From: Holothuria scabra
Taxonomy: Eukaryota > Echinodermata > Holothuroidea > Aspidochirotida > Holothuriidae
Length of the DNA stretch: 64,000 nt
Direction of reading: 5' to 3'
Assembly: GCA_037179385.1 (NCBI GenBank)
Contig: CM074179.1
Coordinates: 76,125,719-76,189,718, forward strand
In this document: positions 53,650-64,000 of the stretch, piece after piece
How the letters are laid out: each line of letters starts with the position of its first letter
How positions within the stretch are numbered: position 1 is the first letter of the stretch
Translations under genes and position numbers: made by a program
The notes under the pieces: model-generated
Databases searched by the model: none
What the model saw: only the letters and a program-made list of their open reading frames with translations
What the model was told of the DNA's origin: nothing

Positions 53650-55060
53650 ATACTTCTCAATCCGGGCATAGTGTATCCTTTAAGAATGTCGGAAATGTTG
53701 TTCTCCACAACCACTGGTATAAGAAATAATGTATGGGCGATGTATAAATTGTGCTCCTATTTTTATTGCGTTTTTATCGATTAAGATCAAATTGCATATC
53801 CTCTTCGCGCAAACCTATGCCTAGACACCATTTCATATCCACCGAGTGGTGCTTGGGTTTACCATGCTGAGCACGCATGCGTGCACGTAACTAAGTGAAG
53901 GGGAGTTCCCTAGTGCAGTAAACTGTAACGTTGATTCGAAGAAGTACGGAGTTGTACATTTTGGTTGTGCTTAAAAAACGAAGTATTTCTGGATTCTCGG
54001 CTCGATTAAAGGAATGGTGAACGATCAGTTGACGTTCGTGCCATTTCTTTTTAAGTGTGGGGCACTAAGAGTAAGAGTCGACCGTTGCTTCGCAGCGGCC
54101 GAAGCCTAACGTTTGTTACGTAAGGTACCCTTACGCCTAGCCTAGCCTACTGTAGGCTATGCCTAACGTTAGGTTTATGCTTAACTTTGTCCTAGGCCTA
54201 GGCTAGGCCTACAGTACAAACTACAGTATGCTAGTACAGAACTTAAACCAAGGCTAAAGGTACGTCGTTAGGACGGGGTAAGTCTAGGTATCACTCAGTA
54301 TAATGGTACTAATGTTATGTCCCTAACGTTAGGGTTACCGGCCGTTTCGCTCCTTGCCAGCTTGTCCCCAACCAGTTCATCCTGGTTGTGTTTCCCCCTT
54401 GCCAGTTCACCCCGTAGTAAAAGTTGTTTTGTCCTCAAAGAGGAGGTCGTTTCGCCCCTAAATACTCATGAGTGACATCCAATATTAAACTGACCTTAAA
54501 ATGCAGTTGTGTGGGCTACTAAATACTAAGCTAGTTGTCATACCAGTAATTTTCACAACCAAGATAGGCCTATCTCAAGTTGACCAGCTGGAATTTTCTT
54601 GCATGTCCAGAATTTACTAAGATTGGCACGCAAGTTTTTAAGCATTTTCAATTTTTTCGCCATTTATTGGAAATTAGAAGTAGGCCTAGAACCAAATAAA
54701 ACAACCACAAGATATGATGTGGGAGTGTTAAAGAAGCACATGAACAATGTAGTAAGGATAAAACAGAAAGAAAGCGTACATCACTCTACTATCAACACAA
54801 TTTACATTCAGCAATTGCGCATCATGAGCGTACGGTAACGTTATGAGTTAGTACAAATAAACAAATTGTCTTAGACTACCTTTAAAAATGAAACCAATCT
54901 CATCCTGAAAGAGAATTAAATAAGACACTTCACTTCATTGACATCGGTTTTTCTAAAACATTCACTTGTTGGAAAGGGACTTGCTTCACAAAGATTAGGG
55001 GGCTAACTGGAAGGTCTTTGGGGCAAACTGTTAGGCCTGAACTGGTATTTGGGCAGTTCC
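53650..55060. other. No gene seen; rich in TAGGCCTA-type words
   Basis: Several copies of CCTAGGCCTA and TAGGCCTA between 54130 and 54220. Open frames (for example 54599-54838) have no motif. Confidence 0.4.
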
Positions 55061-55065
55061 AAGCA

Positions 55066-56192
55066 TTATACCGTGACATTAAGAAGACTTTTTCAAGTTT
55101 CAAATGGATATCTCATGAACTTCATTATTTAATCACTGAACAAATTACACCATAATTTAACTGGTACTATGGTCTCTCTTAAAATGTGCAAATTTTTTCA
55201 ACATGTTAAGTAATTAGAAAACATGGCCATTTAATTATTCGCTGCTGTTATACCGTGACGTAAAATGCACTAAAATGACTTTTTTACTTAAATATGTATA
55301 CTCAAAACTTTGTGAAGTTTGAACAGTTACAGTAGTACAGTACCACGTTACAAGGTTGGGTCCATATTCTGTAGTATCACAGCTACAGTACATTATGAAA
55401 GTAAACATGATAATTGATTCATAGGCTAACTATTTATTCAGTGAAGACATAACAAAGGCACTGTTTTAACGTGACTGTTATACTGTGACAACTGAATTTC
55501 CCACCCAAAAGTATATGCAAAATCATAGCACATAAAGGAATGATTGAATAATTTCATGTACCACTGGCCTTGATCATGCCCCAAAGTTTTCCACATTGCT
55601 TTAGTGATACTTATAATGAATATTTAGCAATTTGTTTTTAAAAATTTGGTAGCTTCCATAATTTTATGTATGTACAGTATGCATATGGTTATACCGTGAC
55701 ATGAAATTTCAGTGAAAATAAATCTGTCACTCTCCTGGACAATTCCTTCTTTAAAATCACAGATTTAACAACTTAGACATATATGATAAACTTAGACAGT
55801 CCGCACTGTGACCAGGCTACTGTAAGTGCGTTTTAAGTTGGTTTTTGTAGCTCTCTGGGTTGTTATTTTTCCTTTTTGTCACATATTTAACTGATCGAAA
55901 CAGTTTTTTCTGGGGTAGCATAGTGTGTGCATATTATTGCAAATAAACAGAACTCTGGCCCTATATACAGTGTCATAATCATATTATCAGAGGGTGTAAA
56001 GAGAAAATCTGCATTTTCTTAATGTATTTTATTGTTTCATGACGTCACAGGTTTCCAAATGGGAGTTACAGCTGCATAAGCTTACTATTGTAAGCTAATA
56101 ACAGCTGGATCTGTATTGAAAGCAATGCAAAGTCAATGGGATGTCATGGTATAACTGGAATGTCACAGTATAAAATGTCATATACCGTGACA
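55066..56192. repeat. Cluster of TATACCGTGAC words
   Basis: TTATACCGTGAC or close variants occur at 55066, 55248, 55478, 55689 and 56181 on the plus strand, and in reverse at 56161 and about 56141. The pair at 56161-56192 forms a 12-bp inverted repeat with one mismatch. Spacing is 180-490 bp. Confidence 0.7.
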
Positions 56193-56810
56193 GATTTTAA
56201 TTAGTAATAATTAATTAAGGGAAGTAGATGAACTGCAAAGTGAAGATATATTTGGAGAGTATTGATGTTCTGGAATTGCAAACAAAAGATTTCTGCAATT
56301 AATTGCTTTTTTTTTTTGCCTTTTTAGTGTTTTCCATGGTTTTTCTAATTATTACAATTACTGTAGTAACTATGTTTAGGATTTCTGTGGGAGGAAATTG
56401 GGCTCTTTGTGGTTAAGTCCCTTAATAACGCTTTCAGATGAGGTTTTATTTCTGATGAACAAGGCATAGCTTGCATCATTCTTATTCCAAAGTAATAAAA
56501 AAATCCCTGTTTATCTTAAAAATTGGCATCCTATTTCTCTGCTAAACACAGGATTTTGTCCAAATGTTTAGCCCATAGTTTAAAGGGTTTTTTTTACCAG
56601 ATTTAAGTAGTCCAGAACAAACAGGTTACTTAAAGAGGCGTTACATTGGGGAAGACATTCGACTAATACTAGATCTCATAAATTTTTGTGCTACAAATAA
56701 AGTGCCTGCTGCCTTAGTCTTTTTGGATTTTGAGAAGGCATTTGATTCTTTAGATTGGGAGTTTTTGAACAATGCCCTTATTTATTGGTTCCTTGCGGTA
56801 GTCAGGTTGG

Positions 56811-56844
56811 CGTGTGTGTGTGTATGTGTGTGCGCGTGTGTGAC
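56811..56844. repeat. (GT)n microsatellite
   Basis: Imperfect GT repeats of about 34 bp inside the TIR insertion. Confidence 0.85.
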
Positions 56845-56952
56845 ACTTGCTTCGGTACCCTCTAACTCAACAAGGGAAGGTTGGATGGAACTTGGATTTG
56901 GTACATGTAGATTTGTCATAGGGAGAAGGTGTGCCCTATTGTTTTTGGTTGA

Positions 56953-57222
56953 GGTCAAAGTCATTTGGGGTCACCAGAGGTCAAAAACTAAAACCTTCTC
57001 AACATGATACTTCAAGGTAGGAAACTTGGATAGATGTCATACTTGGTGTGTGGATGTGTTATTGTGTAAGGATGAAATCTGATGTTTGGTGAAGGTCAAG
57101 GGGTCATCTGGGCTCACCAGGGGTCAAACACTGAAAAACGTTTTAACGCAGTATTTTAAGATAAAGAGGACAGATTTCAAATCAGTCAATGGTCAAAGGT
57201 CATCAAGGTCACTGGTGGTCAA
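56953..57222 (+). promoter_or_regulatory. Array of nuclear-receptor-like half-sites
   Basis: Ten GGTCA words, all on the plus strand, in about 270 bp, in three groups near 56953, 57094 and 57190. The third group includes GGTCAAAGGTCA, a direct repeat spaced by one base. AGGTCA is the half-site of many nuclear receptors. Whether any protein binds here is unknown. Confidence 0.45.
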
Positions 57223-57809
57223 CCATTGGAAATTTTATGTAGAAAATCTTGAAAGCTAGATAAAGTCAATAGATTTTTCATCGCACCTGGTTTTGCATGC
57301 TTAGACACCCAAACACCTTAGAAATTTGGCCTTTATGTTCGTTTAGTAATGATTCCTTCGGGTTGTACACAGAGTTTGGATCATTCAAAGTTGTAAGAGG
57401 GCAATAACTGAAATCTGTAGATTTCAATGAGCACAGGTCATACTGCATTACTGGCTGGCTTTACAGTTCTTGTAATATCCAGCAAGGAACCACAGTGCCC
57501 ATTGAGCTCTTGTTTCAATTTTGGGAATGATTTTGAATTCATTCTCTTCATAGTAATACAGGGGTGTATGTCTACTTGTGTTTTAAACAATAGGTTTGCC
57601 ACTAATTATTTAAAAGTTTCAAGAGGTGTACAGCAAGGCTGCCCGCTTAGCCCGTACCTTTTTATTATAGTGTAAAGAACTGTTGAACATGTTCGCTAAA
57701 TCAAATAATGATATTAGAGGTATAAACATTTCTGGGGGAGTGTATCAAGATATCCAAATATGAGGACGACACAGTTGTTATAAGTGATGGAGCTGAACTT
57801 GGGAAAAAT

Positions 57810-59280
57810 TATTGAAAGAGGTAGGGCTGTGAACGTGTAGCAAGTAATCGCATTCAATTTATTTATAATTATGATGCCACTGCAGGCCATATTAAGAGAT
57901 ATTGTTGGGTGTACTCTATGCATGGTGAAAGGTAATGCTAGATCTACAGGAAAAGATATATTCAAACATACCAACAGTATCAAATTTCAAGGACAAACAG
58001 GACTTTCAATTATAAAGAAAAACATAAGCAATTTAAGGCAATATGCCCACATTACATAACTTTCTGTGGCTTTATTGAAAAGCAGAGGTACTTTTTTAAC
58101 AAAAATAACTAATCTTTAAAGTGAGATATCTTGAGTTAGGAAAATGGTATCGTGATAGGGTTTGAAGAACATTGTGTGGAATATTTTTGTCTTTCTTACA
58201 AGAGAGAGGTGGAAAGCTACCAAAACATGCTTTTCAGTTATGCCATCTTTGACTATGATTCTTTTTGCAGTACACAAGCCTGGTTATGTCCCTCTATAAT
58301 AATATGCCAAGTTATTTTTAACATTAATTGTCTAATTTACTTTTAAAGACAATTGTGTTTCAGTAGTACAGTGGCATCTCCGAGGGACCAGGGGGCAGTT
58401 GGCCTCTCCCTGGAAAATCTTGTGCCCCCAACTAAGATTTGAGATTTTCAAAAAAATGATACATCTTCTGTAGTCTGAGTTTGACTACAAAGTTTTTAAG
58501 ATTTGATTCCGCCTTTGACAAGAATAGGCAGTAATTTTTCATGTTTGTCAAATGAAAATATTCCCAAAACACATGGCAATGCTCTTTCCAGCTGTCTGAG
58601 GGGTTTTGATTTTTCAAAATTTTCTCAGCTCAGATAACCATTCAGGCAGGATTACCCCGACATCTATTTCCTTAAGAGAATCACATTTAACTACCCATCA
58701 ACTGCTTTCTCTTTCTAGTTCAGCTCCCCTTCTTCAAAATATCAACAGGATCACCTACCTCATGGTAGTACTGTAGTTTCATTAGATTTGTTGCCAATAA
58801 AATCTTACTTGAAGATGCCCTGGCAGTATTTTTACACCAGTGTGAAGACAAATATTGACCTTAATACCACACAAACACCTTAAACCCTGTAAGAGTTTCC
58901 GGGGGCTTAACCCCCTGGACCCCACTGGGACTTACACTGAACTGCCCAATGATGACCCCACACCAGTATTGGTAAAGGAGATGTGTGTACTGGATCATTT
59001 AAAGTTATTCTCATATTGCAAGTGCTTTATAAAGCATCATTTTGTGTGATCTCTAAGCTTGGTCCCTTTGTCACCACAGTATGATTACTACTCAATTTGC
59101 TTGGACCCTGTAGTATCCCCCAGGTCTTTTGGGCATTGTAGGGTATGCCCATGGTATTCCCTGACTGTCATAAGAGTTGACGTATGAAAATTATTTGAAA
59201 TGAAACTGAGCCACGTTGTTGGTGCTTCATAAAATACCACCTCATTAACTAACCCTGCAGAATTTCATTTATACTATAAG
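57810..59280. other. No supported gene
   Basis: AT-rich. A segment near 58010-58060 resembles the reverse complement of about 59740-59800, so both may belong to one repeat family. Confidence 0.4.
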
Positions 59281-59296
59281 ACTTGGAAATATCCAG

Positions 59297-59360
59297 TCCG
59301 GCCAGATCAAATCCGGCCGTTTAGATCGTACTGTCCAGTAAAATCTGGTCCGGCCGGATC
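59297..59360. repeat. CCGGCC-rich short palindromic cluster
   Basis: TCCGGCC occurs four times in about 65 bp, twice within near-palindromes (CCGGCCAGATC, TCCGGCCGGATC). Confidence 0.5.
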
Positions 59361-59822
59361 CTAAAATTCCAGATCTGGTACATCCCTAGTTTTTGTTTTG
59401 AAGGCGGAGAAGGGGTACAAGTTAATGACAAGGTCCTAAAGACACTTTTCAAATTGAAGTACACTTCTAGAACCCACAGCATGCTTAGATGATTGTTTGA
59501 TCATTTCAAACATAATCATGGTGATACACTTGTCTCTTTTTTAAAGCATTGATCTTGTTTTGAATACCAGTGGCCAAGAAATACACTTTAAACTGTTTCA
59601 ATTTGCCCCCCCCCCCTCCATACTGGTGTCCAACAGTAGAACACCTGACAAAAATTTGCACATTACTGTGTGTACACGTAATGTTCACATGAACAGTATG
59701 AATTAGCAGATCATTCATGTAGGTGGGACACATTAGTGCTGTTTCTGCAGATCTTATGTAAGCATACTGTCTTAAGGATTTTACAGGATTATTGCAATTA
59801 ACTTGCAGCTTCATAACTTGTA

Positions 59823-60120
59823 TTAAAGGCCCAATTCTCTAACCCCAAACAGTACCAATTCTCCTACAGTAACCTTCTTTACTTAAGCCCCTCCCACAAT
59901 TGTCTGAAACCCACCCTCACCCAGACAAATCTCAATTTAATTGGTTCAGGGTGAGTATAGAAAAACTCACTGTGTATAATCAAAATACTCTCTCTTCAGT
60001 TCATGCTGTGTGTAATATATGTTTTGGTACTCTGCATTGTTTGAACTAGCAGTCAATTAAAAAGCTGAACCAATTTAGAGTTTCTGTTACCCTATACAAG
60101 AAGTGTAGTTTAGGAGGAGA
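59823..60120. repeat. Dispersed repeat family B, copy 2
   Basis: Second copy of the sequence at 17861-18152, in the same orientation. Confidence 0.65.
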
Positions 60121-60129
60121 CAATTTATC

Positions 60130-61440
60130 CTTTCAGGTAAGGAAGAATGTCATGTACACTAGTCCTAGCATACTGTTGAGTGACACAAAACTACTGCATT
60201 ACTAAACCAGAATTGTAATAAAGCTGAATATTTTTGTTTCATTTTTTCTTTTCATTTGAAATTTATTTTCATGTTTTGCAAAGTATGTAAAATTCAGTTA
60301 TTCGAATTATGTATACACATGAAGGGTACTAGATCAATACATGTAGACTGTTATCTATGCAAGTGACAAAATGACTATCATTGTTAGTCATCTGGTCAAG
60401 GTATGGCCTGAAAGTGACAACCCTGAACTACTCAGAGTGAATGTTTCACAAGCTGTCCATGCTCAGTGAAGTTTCCTTGAATGCTCTCAAGCTAAATTTG
60501 CTTTCAGGACTGTATCCCTAGAAAACATATAGCAACATGTTTGTTAGCACCATTAAATACAACAGACAACTTTCATACTTTTGCATGTGTATGAACATGT
60601 ATTAAAGCACTTTACATGGCAGTTAACCACTTATAACTTTATAACTTGCTTTTGCTTAAATTTTTTAATCGTCTGTCTTTCAGATATCTGTTAATGAAGT
60701 TACATGAAGAAGGGCATGATCAAGTTCAGGCCTGGAATGACCACAGGGGCTGACACAGATTTAATGGCATGTTGACTGGCAAATATTAGGGATGGCTATT
60801 TAAAGAGGTGACATATTGTAACAGTGAACACATTATGACATTACAATATCTATGTTGGATGGGGGCACTTTCTGGACTTAAAAGATGCGGTGGTGTTTTG
60901 GGAGGAATGACCTGGAATTAAAAATAAGCATTTGAAGGAAGATAGATTCTGAACTTGGCAGGGGGCAGCATGGGCATGCGGGATCTCTTGTGATTAAAGT
61001 AGTATAGTGAATGTATAAATGGCTTATAGACACAACTAATGAAACTACAGTTTACTTTTCAAATTACAAAAATTTTTCAAATTACACCCCTACCCCATGT
61101 TAGTTACCCATAGACCAGTTTCATCCATACAGTACCAACACAACCCTGCTCCTGACACTGCTGGTGTGCTGTTGTTGTAACAGGAGGTCCCCCTTAAAAG
61201 ATGAGTGATAACCTTAATTTGAGAGGTTATCCTCTTGGTATTTATGCAAAAGTGCATAAGTTTAGATAATCCAAAAAAGACACATGTTGATTTGCAGGAA
61301 GGTAGCAAAAATTTGCTTTGTTTGTGTGTGTAGTGGGTAACATGGGCACTGATTTGATTTTCAAAGTAGGGGGGACATCTGGTCTAAAATTTTTGATTTT
61401 TTTTTCGCTTGTTCTGGTAAGGCCTTTACACTCAGCATAC
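60130..61440. other. No supported gene
   Basis: AT-rich with scattered chance open frames and no motif. Confidence 0.4.
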
Positions 61441-61460
61441 CCACAGTACCATATTTCAGT

Positions 61461-61605
61461 GGTCTGTCCAGTTACAGGAAAGGAGTCCCATGGACCACCA
61501 GATGACATTTGTTTATGCCTTTGCCCTAGCATATGCAATAAGATATCATTCTTGGCAGGCATAAAGATGCATATTTGTTGGTTCTTGGGCTAAACAACAG
61601 CAACC
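61461..61605. repeat. Dispersed repeat family D, copy 3
   Basis: Closely similar to 29223-29370 (ATGGACCACCAGATG, AATAAGATATCATTCTTGGC, GCATAAAGATGCATATTT). Confidence 0.75.
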
Positions 61606-61609
61606 CTAT

Positions 61610-63100
61610 CATCCTATGATGCATGCAATGTCATTCATGAAAGTGGATCAAACAGTTTAGCCCCTCCGCTTTGCAGCTGGTGACAACAACGACACAATGG
61701 CACACCCAAGTGCTATCCCTGGTGTTCCTTTTTGGTATTATTGATTTTATTGCAATGAAGTTTAATATTTGATTCAGATTTGCAGCCATGGTTTTCAGTC
61801 TTTTGAAGCTTACTAAGTGTAGGTTGAGAAATGTAATCAGTAACATGCAACTAGATGGACTTCGATGCACTTGTCTGCAAGTTTTGGGTTCCTAGTATAT
61901 GTATTTGCTTGTACTCAACTAATGACACTATCTTGCAAGAAAGTGGTGAAAAGTAGAAGGGATTTGAGTTCTCTGTGCTCAGCTCTGAGGTGTTACATTA
62001 AACTGCTAATGTGGCCATGGCTATATATTCATCGAGGTTAAGAAGTAAATTTCCTGTCTTCGGCATTTTGTGAAATTGCCATTCATTTGAGAGTGATTGC
62101 TTTATAGTCTGTCACAAAAACCAAAGTACACGGGGCGATGTGCACTATCTAAAAAGAAATTTCGTAAATGGCTAACAATAACAGTAATCCTTAAACTAAT
62201 CCCTAAACCGAACAAAGAATATAATCGACACAATACAATGGCAACAGCCAATCAAGAAACACCTTGTTAATCAAGAAAACCTTGCTGTGAGAGACTTGTA
62301 TTTTTTTGCAACTGCGCGCTGGCGTCATCTTTATAGGGACAGAGGAGAATCCTAATAGCTGAGAGGGAACATCTCGAGAGATGTGGATCCAGTCTAAGTT
62401 CGTCAAATTCGTCGAAGATCAGCACATTTTAGACATACCATAGTATGTTTTATGATTGTGTAGAGTTCACGACCTAGCAGGGGTTTTTTTTTTTGTTTGG
62501 TGCAAGTGCAAGTACTCGATATGTTGGCTGAAAAATTCCAATTTAAAGTTAAGGGGGGGGGGGCACTAGTAAGTAGGTTAGAAGAATGTTTTATGTTTGG
62601 AGGCCCTGGCCTTTAAAGAATTTTTATCATAAAAAGCAAAGCTCCAGGACGATGTAGGGCACGTTCCTATTAACTATTCGTTCAAATTAGGCACGTTTCC
62701 CTAGCATGTTTCCCCAACAAGTCCCCTTTCCCAAATCGCCGTAAGGGGAGTAAGGTGCAAAAAGTCTTGACAGATCAATATAGAGGAAACTTAACATTCA
62801 AGTGGTTGTGGGAGATTAGTCGGGTATAACTGGGGTCCATCAGCTTTATCTTTCTATAACATGAATGTTTGATCATTGAAATAAATGCCTCTCGAATTCC
62901 TCAATTTTACTGATGATAGGAGAGTTTAGAACTGCATTTAGAAAAAGGGCATAAGACGATTTTCGGCCCATGAACCTCTGCTTCACTAGCTGCTCAGATT
63001 TGTCCATACATGTGTCAAAGGCCTTTTACTGATTGACCCCAGGGGTGGCGCTAACGGGGGGAGGGGGCAGGGGCATGCCCCCCCCCCGTCGGGGAACACT
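61610..63100. other. No supported gene
   Basis: Only poly-G/poly-C runs (for example 62552-62561) stand out. Confidence 0.4.
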
Positions 63101-63108
63101 GGCCCCCT

Positions 63109-63550
63109 TCGGGGAAGGTCGGCGGTTTCGTCGGGGAGGCCTAATAATAAAAAAATAATAAATAAATAATAAAAAAACCCACGAGGACTGAAGTTACTGG
63201 ATGGGCGATCTAGAACATATTTTTTGTTGTGAAATGCTATTTTAATACATATCGGAATCGATTTTAAATCACTTTTTCACTCTGTTAAACCCCATTCTAT
63301 GAACCTTGTCCTATCTCTTCCCACGTCGGGGAAGGACGGCATTTTTTCAGGGAGACCTAAACATGAAAAACGTAAAGGACTGAAGTTACTGGATGGATAA
63401 CCATGATTTTTTTCTTTTTGAACTATTTTTTTTTATGCAACGCTATTTTAATGCATATCTGAATCAGTTTATTCACTTCTTACTAGACCTTCTGTCCGGC
63501 ATCTCATCTTCAATCCGCGCGCGCAAGGTCATGCCTCCGTCGGGGACGGG
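63109..63550. repeat. Tandem repeat, about 215-bp unit
   Basis: TCGGGGAAGG starts units near 63109 and 63325, and a TCGGGGACGG start follows near 63540. Each unit contains GGACTGAAGTTACTGGATGG and a GCTATTTTAAT(A/G)CATAT block. Two full units and part of a third. Confidence 0.75.
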
Positions 63551-63559
63551 CTACCCACC

Positions 63560-64000
63560 CCCTGTTGTTGAAAAAATCCAATTTCGTCGGGGAGAATTCA
63601 TCTACAGACCTACGACAAAAGATGCGGGTCTGTAGTCACTCGGACGACCTTCTTGATCTTGCTTACTAGAAGATCATATTCTCCAAGGAAACTCACAATT
63701 CCGAATTCTCCTTACAAATACGGACTTGGGGTTGTTCATATGCGTGCAGTACCCAATGGTCTGCCATCTGGCCTGCCCGGACAGCCGAATTCTAACAGAG
63801 GTAATGAATAACGGCCATGTCGTTTTCAGCTACAAATAATGATAAACAGTGGTGTGTGAAAATCTCCCCATAAGTCTGACTGAAAATTTTTCCATTTTTC
63901 GAAAAATTCTGTGCGCTCGACTTAGAAAATCTTTCGGGCATGGTTATGTTTTTTTGGACAAAACAACAATTCTGCCCCTTCCAAACTCAGCTGACACGCT
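63560..64000. other. Right edge, no feature seen
   Basis: No motif or open frame of note. Confidence 0.4.

Larger units (their letters stand above)
56787..57491. mobile_element. TIR insertion inside the LINE remnant
   Basis: GGTTCCTTGC at 56787 and GCAAGGAACC ending at 57491 are perfect 10-bp inverted ends. The insert carries a (GT)n tract (about 56811-56844) and repeated GGTCA words. The LINE frame resumes about 15 nt after the right end. No transposase. Confidence 0.6.
56510..57800 (+). pseudogene. LINE reverse-transcriptase remnant, split by an insertion
   Basis: Left piece 56510-56786: NWHPISLLNT, SKCLAH, SSPEQTGYLKRRYIGEDIRL and LVFLDFEKAFDSLDWEFL, which are RT motifs 0-3 of non-LTR elements. 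Right piece from about 57508: FNFGNDF, CVLNNRF, SRGVQQGCPLSPYLF, NNDIRGI and then YEDDT in place of YADDT. Several frameshifts and stops break it. The motif style (NWRPISLLN, RGVRQGCPLSPYLF) is that of L1/Tx1-like LINEs in marine animals, but the clade is not certain. Confidence 0.8.

Noticed and set aside
54599..54838. 79-codon plus-strand frame
   Set aside because: No motif; lies in TAGGCCTA-rich non-coding sequence.
54350..55060. Possible TIR element from CCAGTTCA / TGAACTGG and CCCC-rich blocks at both ends
   Set aside because: Matches are short and not collinear enough to set ends.

Overview
The window is about 64 kb of AT-rich, repeat-dense animal nuclear DNA. GT-AG introns, (TA)n microsatellites, tRNA-headed SINEs, Ty3/Gypsy LTR elements, a LINE remnant and frequent TAGGCCTA-type words suggest a marine invertebrate, perhaps an echinoderm. 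The species cannot be fixed from the sequence. No operons, CRISPR arrays or bacterial features were seen.

1-23.6 kb. One host gene dominates: a type I (AnsA/ASPG-like) asparaginase on the minus strand. I rebuilt it by eye as seven exons (2204-23540, 362 codons plus stop) with GT-AG sites and compatible phases throughout. The fold-defining motifs are intact, but the nucleophilic Thr of the TGGTIG motif is Leu13 and the triad Lys is Asn185. It therefore looks like an intact pseudoenzyme. Its 13.4-kb third intron holds a foldback element (about 4.0-4.9 kb) and a degenerate Ty3/Gypsy retrotransposon in the opposite orientation (Gypsy-1, 5134-16638). Intron 2 carries a TIR element with a nested repeat. 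Intron 1 has ATTC/GTCA microsatellites and dispersed repeats.

23.6-40 kb. No convincing complete gene. There is a 0.5-kb TIR element with a near-perfect 8-bp target duplication, a GC-rich 23-bp hairpin, a repeat family present three times in the window, a decayed tRNA-Glu-like sequence, and a 4.6-kb inverted repeat (31427-35990) with arms of over 1 kb.

40-44.2 kb. A single Ig V-like exon with signal peptide (40008-40344, minus) starts a gene whose other exons I could not find. It is followed by a cluster of five tRNA-headed SINE copies ending in (TA)n tracts, and a 26-bp hairpin.

44.2-53.6 kb. Gypsy-2 is a young Ty3/Gypsy element on the minus strand (44193-53644, TATAT target duplication, nearly identical LTRs). 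It has gag, PR-RT-RH-IN and an extra ORF after pol that encodes two C2H2 zinc fingers. That ORF's ATG directly follows a strong splice-acceptor-like sequence. The copy carries two in-frame amber codons and a Cys-to-Arg change in its gag zinc knuckle.

53.6-64 kb. Mostly non-coding: a cluster of TATACCGTGAC words in both orientations, a LINE reverse-transcriptase remnant split by a TIR insertion with ten GGTCA words, further copies of repeats seen elsewhere in the window, and a tandem repeat of about 215 bp near the right end.
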